The translations under genes were made by a program, and so were the position numbers. From contig NZ_AP021861.1 in NCBI RefSeq assembly GCF_009177095.1, forward strand, positions 1,966,501-2,030,500: a stretch of 64,000 bases of DNA, in the 5' to 3' direction. Positions 1 to 6,810 of the stretch are shown here, in pieces. The stretch's first letter is position 1; each line of letters starts with the position of its first letter. The stretch is from Lacipirellula parvula. Its GTDB lineage: Bacteria; Planctomycetota; Planctomycetia; Pirellulales; Lacipirellulaceae. The notes under the pieces are model-generated. The model saw only the letters and a program-made list of their open reading frames with translations, ran no database searches and was not told where the DNA came from.

Positions 1-198
1 TTCCATCGCCACTTCCAAGAACTCCGCAATCTGATCGTCAGTGAATCCGCCGATCGAATCGAAGATCGATTCCTTCACCGTCTGCGCGTCGTACGCGCTC
101 ACTTGGGTGAGAATCTTCGCGATCTCTTCGGGCGAGTGGCCCCGCTCGGTGAGCCAGGCGATCAGTTCAGCGTGACGAGGATCTGGTGCGTTTTCCAT
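1..198 (-). CDS. hypothetical protein, N-terminal 66 residues only
   Basis: The reading frame begins with ATG at 198 and runs open to the window edge, so the C-terminus is missing. The 66 visible residues are soluble, acidic and mostly helical in character (start MENAPDPRHAELIAWL). They contain two similar short units, one around SPEEIAKIL and one around TDDQIAEFL, which suggests a small helical repeat. No signal peptide or membrane segment is visible. I do not recognise the family. The next gene on the same strand ends 35 bases upstream, so the two could share a transcript. Confidence 0.6.
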   Translation of the reverse strand, partial: MENAPDPRHAELIAWLTERGHSPEEIAKILTQVSAYDAQTVKESIFDSIGGFTDDQIAEFLEVAME

Positions 199-232
199 GG
201 GCCGTGACCTTAACGAGCGTTTAGGGGATTCC

Positions 233-796
233 CTACATTCTAGCTTGGCCGGAGGCTGCAGGGCTGGCAGGCGTTGTAGAGGCGGAATCCATCGCTTCCA
301 AACCAGCCAGAAACGCTGGCGACATTCCAGAGATCCAATAGAGTCCGTCATAATGCCGGACCACGCGCATCGGATGCGCGTAGATGATCAAGAGGGGCAT
401 GAGCATGCAAGAAATTACCAGACACGACACAGCCAGGACTAGAAACTCCCCACGGCCGGTCGCTACCGCGACGCCTGCCATCACAATCGACATGGGGAGT
501 ATGGAAATCAACAAACTTCTCCAGACGAGCCGCCGCCGCCGATACCGTCGCGAAAAACCGGCCTTGAACTTGCAACGCTGACGAACGAACGGCGCCGTGA
601 TCATGAAGAACGGCCCCATGAACATCAGCATGAGCAGCCAACGGGGAATATATGGCAGGTTCCAAACTTGGTATTCTGAAGACTCGACTGGTTCGTTGGT
701 GATAATGCACCGCTGCGGCAGCGCGGTTTGCGTCGGAATTACCACGCACGACCCGTCGACCCACGGCTGAAGCTGGGCCGCTTGAGGCTTGGCCAT
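233..796 (-). CDS. hypothetical membrane protein
   Basis: A 187-residue protein with no recognised catalytic motif. After a 45-residue N-terminal region carrying a short LPQRCIITN motif, which recalls cysteine-containing planctomycete membrane proteins, there are about three hydrophobic segments: roughly residues 50-72 (PRWLLMLMFMGPFF), 92-112 and 118-140. A basic loop (RRYRRRRL) separates the first two and should lie in the cytoplasm. It probably sits in the inner membrane. Start chosen at MAKPQ because no better upstream start exists before the divergent ispD. An overlapping antisense frame is rejected because this frame has the hydrophobic pattern of a real membrane protein. Confidence 0.65.
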   Translation of the reverse strand: MAKPQAAQLQPWVDGSCVVIPTQTALPQRCIITNEPVESSEYQVWNLPYIPRWLLMLMFMGPFFMITAPFVRQRCKFKAGFSRRYRRRRLVWRSLLISILPMSIVMAGVAVATGRGEFLVLAVSCLVISCMLMPLLIIYAHPMRVVRHYDGLYWISGMSPAFLAGLEAMDSASTTPASPAASGQARM

Positions 797-942
797 TGTG
801 CCCTCGCTGCAGCAAGAGGTTGGAAATCCAAGCAGCCGCGATTGGCGGCGTTTGGAAAGAGGATAATAGCAGTTGTTGAATCAGGTGCCAACGCCGCGTT
901 CCGCTTGGTGAGTCGCCGGTTCAGAGCCGAAGGTCAGTAAGC

Positions 943-1686
943 ATGCCCAAATTCGCCGTCATCCTTCCCGCCGCCGGTCGCAGCAGCCGCTTCCGCGATC
1001 CCCACTACAAAAAGCCGTTCGCCAACCTCGGCGGCCGCGCCGTTTGGCTCCACTCGGCCGAGCGATTTCTCAATCGCAAAGACGTGAAGCAGGTGATCAT
1101 CGTTGTTTCGGAGGAGGACCGCGAAGAGTTCGGCCGCAAGTTTGGCGCGAATCTCGCGATCATGGGCGTCGAGGTCTGCCTCGGCGGCGCCGAGCGGACC
1201 GACTCGATTCAGAATGCGCTCGCCAAGGTGAACGACGACATCGACTTTGTCGCGATCCATGACGCCGCGCGGCCCTGCACGGCAGATAAGCTTGTTGACC
1301 AAGTGTTCGCCGCCGCTGAACAACATGGCGCCGCGATCTTGGCGGTGCCGGTTGCCGCAACGCTCAAGCGGGCCGCGAAGGGCCAGCCGACGCTGATCGG
1401 CGAAACGGTCGACCGCGCCGGCCTGTGGGAAGCGCAAACGCCGCAAGTCTTCCGCCGCGAACTCATCAACAAAGCCTACGCCGCTCGCACCGCGGCTCTC
1501 ACTGACGACGCCCAACTCGTCGAGAAGCTGGGCGTCCCCGTGGCCCTCGTCGAGGGCTCGCCGATGAACCTGAAAATCACCACGAAGGACGACCTGCGGC
1601 TGGCCGAGCAAATCGTGAAGGTCCTCCCCAAAGCAAAGCCCGAAGGCTTTTCGCATCCCTTCGCCGGCGACGACCTCTGGCGGTAG
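943..1686 (+). CDS. ispD: 2-C-methyl-D-erythritol 4-phosphate cytidylyltransferase
   Basis: Third enzyme of the MEP pathway of isoprenoid synthesis: transfers CMP from CTP to methylerythritol 4-phosphate in the cytosol. The 247-residue length fits the family (about 230). Visible motifs are the nucleotide-binding LPAAGRSSRF at residues 8-17, GGAERTDSIQNAL at 81-93, HDAARP at 106-111, a WEAQTPQVF segment near 165, and the C-terminal NLKITTKDDL signature. The usual PKQF after the glycine-rich loop is replaced by a longer DPHYKKPF, so the N-terminal loop is slightly expanded. It appears monocistronic; a hairpin repeat follows 21 bases after the stop. The companion ispF is not in the window. Confidence 0.95.
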   Translation: MPKFAVILPAAGRSSRFRDPHYKKPFANLGGRAVWLHSAERFLNRKDVKQVIIVVSEEDREEFGRKFGANLAIMGVEVCLGGAERTDSIQNALAKVNDDIDFVAIHDAARPCTADKLVDQVFAAAEQHGAAILAVPVAATLKRAAKGQPTLIGETVDRAGLWEAQTPQVFRRELINKAYAARTAALTDDAQLVEKLGVPVALVEGSPMNLKITTKDDLRLAEQIVKVLPKAKPEGFSHPFAGDDLWR

Positions 1687-1707
1687 CCGCCACCAACACG
1701 GCCAATT

Positions 1708-1734
1708 TAGCCCCCGATTCTTCAAACCGGGGGC
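1708..1734. repeat. dispersed hairpin repeat, family A copy 1
   Basis: Imperfect palindrome with arms CCCCCG and CGGGGG around a TTCTTCAAA-type loop. The same element occurs at 4628 in inverted orientation and at 37456, each just downstream of a gene (ispD, glycerate kinase, ligA). It could act as a transcription terminator, but no T-tract follows and the recurrence points to a REP-like element. Confidence 0.75.
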
Positions 1735-1846
1735 GCCACCGCGTGCCCGCACCAGGAATCAGCGATTTCTGATTTCGGCCGCCTAACCTATGATGGTCGC
1801 TCCCCGTTGAACCAGCCATCAAACTACAAACTTACTGCTCGCTCCC

Positions 1847-3139
1847 ATGTCCTTCTTCGCAGATCTCCAGTGGCGCGGCCTGATCCACCAGACCACCGAC
1901 CCCGCGCTCGACGCCTGGCTCGCTGAAAAGCCCCGTACGCTGTACGCCGGCTTCGACCCCACCGCCGACAGCCTCCACGTCGGCCATTTGATGGGCGTGA
2001 TGATGCTCCGCCGCTTCCAGAAGGCGGGCCATCGGCCGATCGCCGTCATCGGCGGCGCCACGGGCATGATCGGCGATCCGAGCGGCAAGAGCGCCGAGCG
2101 CAATCTACTCAGCAAAGAACAGCTGCAGCTCAACATCGACGGCATGAAGCGCCAGATGGAGCAGTTCATCGACTTTGACGAAAGCCAGCCCCGCGCGCTG
2201 CTGGTGAATAATTTCGATTGGACTGGCCCCTGGAGCTACCTCGAGTTCCTCCGCGACATTGGCAAGAACTTCCCGGTCAACGTGATGCTCGCCAAGGATT
2301 CGGTGAAGAGCCGCATCGGCCGCGGCGAGGAGAGCGATCCGCAGGCCGGCATGAGCTACACCGAATTTAGCTACATGCTGCTGCAGGCGTACGACTTCGT
2401 CCACCTGCACGATCGCCACGGCTGCGAACTGCAGGCGGGCGGCAGCGACCAGTGGGGCAACATCACCGCCGGCATCGACCTCGCCCGGCGGATGCGCGGC
2501 GCCCAACTCCGCGGTTTCACCTGGCCGCTGCTCACGAAGAGCGACGGCGCCAAGATGGGCAAAACCGAGTCGGGCGCCGTCTGGCTCGACCCCGCGCGGA
2601 CCAGCCCCTACGCCTTCTACCAATACTGGTTCAACGTCGACGACGTCGACGCGGCGAACTGCCTCCGCCTGCTTACCGAGTTATCGCAGGCAGAGATCGA
2701 AGCCCTCGACGCTTCGCGCGCGGCCGATCCTGCCAAACGCGAAAGCCAACGTGCGCTGGCCGTGGAACTCACGCGACTCGTCCACGGCGACGCCGGCCTG
2801 AACGCCGCCAAGCAAGCGACCGACATTTTCTTCGGCGCGGAGATCGCCAATCTCACCGACCGAGAACTCGGCCAGATTTTTGCCGACGTCCCGAGCAAGG
2901 AACTTTCGGCAGCTGCGCTGCAAGGCGCCGGCCTGCCGCTGATCGACGCCCTCGTCGAAGCGGGCCTCGCCGGCAGCAAGGGCGACGCCCGTCGGACGAT
3001 CACGCAAGGGGGCGCCTACGTCAACAACCGCCGCGTTGAAGGCGTCGACGCGACGCTCACTCCGTCGAGCCTCGCCAGCGAAACGGTGGTGGTTCTCCGC
3101 AGCGGCAAGAAAAAATACGCGCTGCTCCGCTTCGCGTGA
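1847..3139 (+). CDS. tyrS: tyrosyl-tRNA synthetase
   Basis: Charges tRNA-Tyr with tyrosine; cytosolic class I aminoacyl-tRNA synthetase. At 430 residues it has the normal bacterial length. The Rossmann catalytic domain carries the HIGH-type motif HVGHL at 44-48, the tyrosine-pocket QAGGSDQWGN at 196-205 and the KMSKS-type loop KMGKT at 236-240. The C-terminal S4 RNA-binding domain occupies about 360-425 (DARRTITQGGAYVNN). Start ATG at 1847 gives the standard N-terminus MSFFADLQWRGL. The downstream glycerate kinase begins 13 bases after the stop, so the two are probably co-transcribed. Confidence 0.97.
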   Translation: MSFFADLQWRGLIHQTTDPALDAWLAEKPRTLYAGFDPTADSLHVGHLMGVMMLRRFQKAGHRPIAVIGGATGMIGDPSGKSAERNLLSKEQLQLNIDGMKRQMEQFIDFDESQPRALLVNNFDWTGPWSYLEFLRDIGKNFPVNVMLAKDSVKSRIGRGEESDPQAGMSYTEFSYMLLQAYDFVHLHDRHGCELQAGGSDQWGNITAGIDLARRMRGAQLRGFTWPLLTKSDGAKMGKTESGAVWLDPARTSPYAFYQYWFNVDDVDAANCLRLLTELSQAEIEALDASRAADPAKRESQRALAVELTRLVHGDAGLNAAKQATDIFFGAEIANLTDRELGQIFADVPSKELSAAALQGAGLPLIDALVEAGLAGSKGDARRTITQGGAYVNNRRVEGVDATLTPSSLASETVVVLRSGKKKYALLRFA

Positions 3140-3152
3140 TAAACTAACTCCG

Positions 3153-4556
3153 ATGCGACGCACCCCGGAACAGTTGCGCGCGGACGCGCTCCGAATTTGG
3201 CGAGCCGGCCTCGACGCCGTTCGCTCTCCGCAGCTCATCTTCGACGCCGTCGAAGTTGAGGGCTCGACGCTGCGGCTTGGCGAAGAGTTCATCGATCTCG
3301 ACGCGATTGACCGCATCGCCGTCGTCGGCGGCGGCAAAGCGGCGGCCGGCATGGCGGTCGCGCTCGAACAAGCCCTCGGCCCGCGGCTGCTGAAGGCGAA
3401 GCACGTCACCGGCATCGTCAACGTGCCGGCCGACTGCCTCCAGCCGACCGACGCGATCCGTCTCCACGCCGGCCGACCGGCGGGGCTCAACGAACCAACC
3501 GAAGCGGGCGTCGCCGGCGTTCGCGAGATGCTGCAGCTCGTCTCGCAGCTTGGCCCGCGCGATCTTTGCATCTGCCTCATTTCGGGCGGCGGCTCGGCGC
3601 TGCTGCCGGCGCCGATCGAAGGGTTCGCCCTCGCCGACAAAGCGCTCCTCACGCGCGAAATGTCGGCCCGCGGCGCCACGATCGAGCAAATGAACGCCGT
3701 CCGCCGCGCCCTCAGCAGCGTGAAGGGGGGCGGACTTGCCGCCGCGTGCAAGGCGGGCCGCCTGGTCGCGCTGGTGCTCTCCGACGTTCCCGGCGACGAC
3801 CTCGCCGCGATCTCGTCGGGCCCCACCATCCTCGGCCACTCGCAGCCGCAACCGGCGCTTGAGGTGATCGCGAACCTCTCGCTCGCGAATCTCGAAGCCG
3901 GAGCGCGAGCCCAAATGCTTCTGGAGCAGCGACTCGCCGCCGCAGCGACGTCGCCCAACAGCCAAAATCACGCCAACAACGATCCGACGGCAACCGTTGC
4001 CAACGACTTCGGCTGCCGCATCGAAAACCTCCTGATCGGCAACAACGCGACCGCCGTCGACGGCGCCGGCGTCGAGGCCGAACGGCTCGGCTACAGCCAC
4101 GCGATGCTCTCGGCCAACGCCCCCGAGGGGCTCGTGGAAGAGGTCGCCGCCGGGATCGTCGCGATGGCCCGCCGCATGCGCGACGAGCCAGGCCCCGATT
4201 GCCTCATCAGCGGCGGCGAACCGACGGTCCGCTTGGCGCCCGCCGCCGAGCGGGGCAGGGGAGGGCGAAATCAACAGCTCTGTCTCGCCGCTCTGGTTGA
4301 GGAACGCGACTGGCGGCGACTCTGCCTCGTGAGCGGCGGCACCGACGGCGAGGATGGCCCCACCAACGCCGCAGGGGCCTGCATCGACGAACTAATCGCT
4401 GCCGAGTTGCAACGCACCAAACTCGACCCGCGGTCGTACCTGGCCCGCAACGACGCGTACACGCTCTTCGACGCCGTGGGCGGCCTGCTCGTCACCGGCC
4501 CGACCCACACCAATGTCTGCGACCTTCGCGTCCTCACCGTCAGCGCAAAAAATTAG
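3153..4556 (+). CDS. glycerate 2-kinase (MOFRL/DUF4147 family)
   Basis: Phosphorylates D-glycerate to 2-phosphoglycerate, using ATP, feeding glycerate from serine or glyoxylate metabolism into glycolysis. The 467-residue protein has the two parts of the family: an N-terminal DUF4147 domain with VVGGGKAAAGM, LISGGGSAL and LSDVPGDDLAAISSGP, and a C-terminal MOFRL domain with CLISGGEPTVRL, GGRNQQL and LVSGGTDGEDGPTNAAGA. An upstream in-frame start exists inside tyrS, but ATG at 3153 matches the family start and follows tyrS by 13 bases. The TAG stop codon is the first three bases of a hairpin repeat. Confidence 0.92.
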   Translation: MRRTPEQLRADALRIWRAGLDAVRSPQLIFDAVEVEGSTLRLGEEFIDLDAIDRIAVVGGGKAAAGMAVALEQALGPRLLKAKHVTGIVNVPADCLQPTDAIRLHAGRPAGLNEPTEAGVAGVREMLQLVSQLGPRDLCICLISGGGSALLPAPIEGFALADKALLTREMSARGATIEQMNAVRRALSSVKGGGLAAACKAGRLVALVLSDVPGDDLAAISSGPTILGHSQPQPALEVIANLSLANLEAGARAQMLLEQRLAAAATSPNSQNHANNDPTATVANDFGCRIENLLIGNNATAVDGAGVEAERLGYSHAMLSANAPEGLVEEVAAGIVAMARRMRDEPGPDCLISGGEPTVRLAPAAERGRGGRNQQLCLAALVEERDWRRLCLVSGGTDGEDGPTNAAGACIDELIAAELQRTKLDPRSYLARNDAYTLFDAVGGLLVTGPTHTNVCDLRVLTVSAKN

Positions 4557-4655
4557 CCCCCGGCTCCGCCCGGGGGTCGGCTTCCCTTCCGGTAGACGTC
4601 GCTACCCTTTGCGTCAGCGCAAGAAAAAGCCCCCGGTTTGAAGAACCGGGGGCTA
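4554..4655. repeat. REPIN-like doublet: two hairpin repeats with spacer
   Basis: The first hairpin (4554-4576, arms CCCCCGG and CCGGGGG with loop CTCCG) includes the glycerate kinase stop codon. About 50 bases later comes a family-A hairpin (4628-4655). The spacer contains GGTAGACGTCG, which is close to GGTGGACGTCG in the spacer of the element at 61681, so the similarity extends beyond the stems. The remaining intergenic stretch up to 4729 shows nothing else. Confidence 0.75.
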
Positions 4656-4729
4656 ATGCGTTTCAAAATCAGAAGCGGCGGCGGTCAGGCCTTATCACTT
4701 ACTCACCTAAACACCTACTCACTCTTCTC

Positions 4730-6151
4730 TCAATCCCACCACCACTGATCAGCCGGCAAGCTGCTCAGATCAATCGAAGCCTTCGCCTTCGCGACGGCTC
4801 CGTCGGTGTCGGCGACGCGGTTCTCGGCGTCGACCGCCTTGTTCGCACGGATTTCGACGCCGCCGCCCACCGGCGTCATCAGCCGGCGGCCTTTCCACAT
4901 GCTGTTCACAGCCGTGGCGACTTGCGTCGGAGCGTTGTAGGTTTCGACCGCGTACGAACCTTCGTCGCCGATGGCGCCAAGGTCGACTTCCGCTTGGCCG
5001 TACAGATCTTGCTGTTGGATGAACGCCGCAGCGACGAGCAGGTCGACGCAGTTCCGCAGCTGGCCGTACACCGGGGCCCGTTCGGCCAGGGCGTTGTAGT
5101 TCTTGGTGAAGCTCGTGGTGAACTTCTTGCTCGCGCCGCTTTGGCGAGCCGTCCCCTCGCGACCGCCCGATTGGCTGACGACTTCGTCTTCGCCGACGAG
5201 CTTCACGCCCGAGCCGATGAATTCCGCCGCCAAGCCGTCGTTGGCCACCTTGATCCGCTGATAGTCCGGCACGAAGTACCAACGTTGCAGAGCATTGCGA
5301 GCCACGGTCGCCGGGTCGGCCATCGAGACGAAGCTGGCGATGTTCACCGGCGCTTCTTCCAGACCGATGCCGATCAGCTTCATCCGATAGTCGGCTTCCA
5401 CCAGCACCTGGGCGAAGTGGGTGTCGGCCGGCACGCCGCCGACGGTGATCACTTGCAGGCCGAGGCTGTTCCGCAGGTTCTCGACGATGAACTGCTCGTC
5501 GCCGGGGCCAATTTGTCGGCCCATTTCGTTGAGGAACTGCTGCATCCGCTGCAGACCTTCCGGGGTCGGGTCGATCGAGCAATAGACGAACGGGTTCTTC
5601 TTGCCGTTTGGAGCGAACGTCCGCAGCGCGACGGCCAGGTCTTCCAATTGAAGAATTGGCTGTCCCGAATTCCACCCGACGACGCGGCCGTCCGGCGTGT
5701 CGACCCAACCTTCAGCGGGGCCGGCGAGAACAATGTCCTTCGTTTCCGGGTAGTAGAAGACGTACTGCACGCGGGTGAGGCCCGCGAGGCTTTGCATCAC
5801 TTCATCCGGGCCTTGGCCCGCGGCCGTGGCTTGGTTCATCAGCTTGATCAACCGCGTGAGCGACACCTTCCGCAGCTTGCTCGGTGCAAAGACGTCGCCG
5901 CCAAGTTGGGCTTTCGCTTGCTCGACGCGGGTCTGCATCAGTTGGCCAGTGGGATCCCGCACTTCCACGCGCCGTAGCACGCCGTCGGCGTCGACGGCGA
6001 CGCCGGAGGTGTTGCTGGTGCCAATGGTGTTGCCAGTGCCGCCGCCGCTGCTTTGAGCGAAGACTTGCGTCGCTCCGGTGGCAACGAGGCAGCAAAGCGC
6101 GGCCACGGCGACGCGGTGCGAGAGACGAGCCACAGACAAGTGCGACAGCAT
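4730..6151 (-). CDS. secreted DUF1598-like protein
   Basis: A 473-residue exported protein of a family (DUF1598) I associate with planctomycetes; its function is unknown. Residues 1-33 form a signal peptide (hydrophobic VAVAALCCLVATG, cleavage near VFAQ). A Ser/Gly/Thr-rich linker follows to about 50, then one long conserved domain containing GVAVDADGVLRRVEV at about 50-64 and a stretch on annotated use of LEDLAVAL and NPFVYCSIDPTPEGL. The protein ends LPADQWWWD, an aromatic-acidic tail. It is divergent from the downstream lipoprotein gene, with a 659-base intergenic region between them. The family call is from memory of the sequence pattern. Confidence 0.7.
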   Translation of the reverse strand: MLSHLSVARLSHRVAVAALCCLVATGATQVFAQSSGGGTGNTIGTSNTSGVAVDADGVLRRVEVRDPTGQLMQTRVEQAKAQLGGDVFAPSKLRKVSLTRLIKLMNQATAAGQGPDEVMQSLAGLTRVQYVFYYPETKDIVLAGPAEGWVDTPDGRVVGWNSGQPILQLEDLAVALRTFAPNGKKNPFVYCSIDPTPEGLQRMQQFLNEMGRQIGPGDEQFIVENLRNSLGLQVITVGGVPADTHFAQVLVEADYRMKLIGIGLEEAPVNIASFVSMADPATVARNALQRWYFVPDYQRIKVANDGLAAEFIGSGVKLVGEDEVVSQSGGREGTARQSGASKKFTTSFTKNYNALAERAPVYGQLRNCVDLLVAAAFIQQQDLYGQAEVDLGAIGDEGSYAVETYNAPTQVATAVNSMWKGRRLMTPVGGGVEIRANKAVDAENRVADTDGAVAKAKASIDLSSLPADQWWWD

Positions 6152-6810
6152 GACGACCTCAACGGAATCTGAAAGTGTGTTCTAAGCGACCGCTGCGTTG
6201 CCGAAGGCACGCCGTTCTCAAAACGGCCTGCCGTCCGCGCTGTGGCGATCAATCTTCTCTGTTTGACGGGCCAGATCGATGGCTAGCCCAGGCGTTCCTA
6301 ACAGCCCGGCCCAGCCGTCGTTTCGGTTTGGCGAAACGGCGTAACCTGCGCAAGGGCCGATGCTTCTGATCTTAGTTGGGGTTCCGCAGGGAAGCAAGAA
6401 ACGGCCGTTTGCTTCGAGCTTTTCGCGGGACATTCGCAGCTTGGCGTGGGCCTAGGAGAAGAGCTTTTTTAACAACGAAACACACGAAATGACACGAAAA
6501 GCGTGGCGTGTGGACCTAGCGCTCGCTGTAAGCAGCGTTTGGGGGCTTTTCTTTCGTCCCTTTTCGTGTGTTTCGTGGCCAATCTCCCCGTATCGAAATG
6601 CTCGTCCAGCCGCTCGATGCCCGGAGAACCCGCAGAATCATCGCCAACCTGCTCGGACGTGGCGAAAAAGCAACACTGCCCGTTGGATTCTGGCATCACT
6701 CTCTTATCTAGGCGCTACATTTTACCAGCCGTGTCCCTGCGCGCCCGTTGTTCGCCCCTGGCATTTGCCAGCGAGCGACTGGCGTCTGTCCGGGCCGGAC
6801 ACTCCCCCAC
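6152..6810. other. 659-base intergenic region with one long palindromic repeat
   Basis: Lies between two divergent genes for exported proteins, so it should hold both promoters, though I see no convincing -35/-10 pair. Its middle (6474-6580) is an inverted repeat listed separately. Short open frames here have no protein-like composition. Confidence 0.6.
6474..6580. repeat. interrupted inverted repeat of ACGAAACACACGAAA type
   Basis: The left arm has AACGAAACACACGAAA followed by GACACGAAAA. About 70 bases later the right arm reads TTTTCGTGTGTTTCGT. The arms are themselves made of short ACGAAA-containing units. Such low-complexity palindromes are known to be dispersed through many bacterial genomes. 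This copy separates two divergent transcription units. Confidence 0.7.

Noticed and set aside
2681-3958. 425-codon frame antisense to tyrS and glycerate kinase
   Set aside because: It spans two genes with clear motifs and is Ser/Arg-rich with no recognisable domain.
4922-5977. 351-codon frame antisense to the DUF1598-like gene
   Set aside because: His/Arg/Val composition typical of antisense frames in GC-rich genes, no signal peptide or domain.
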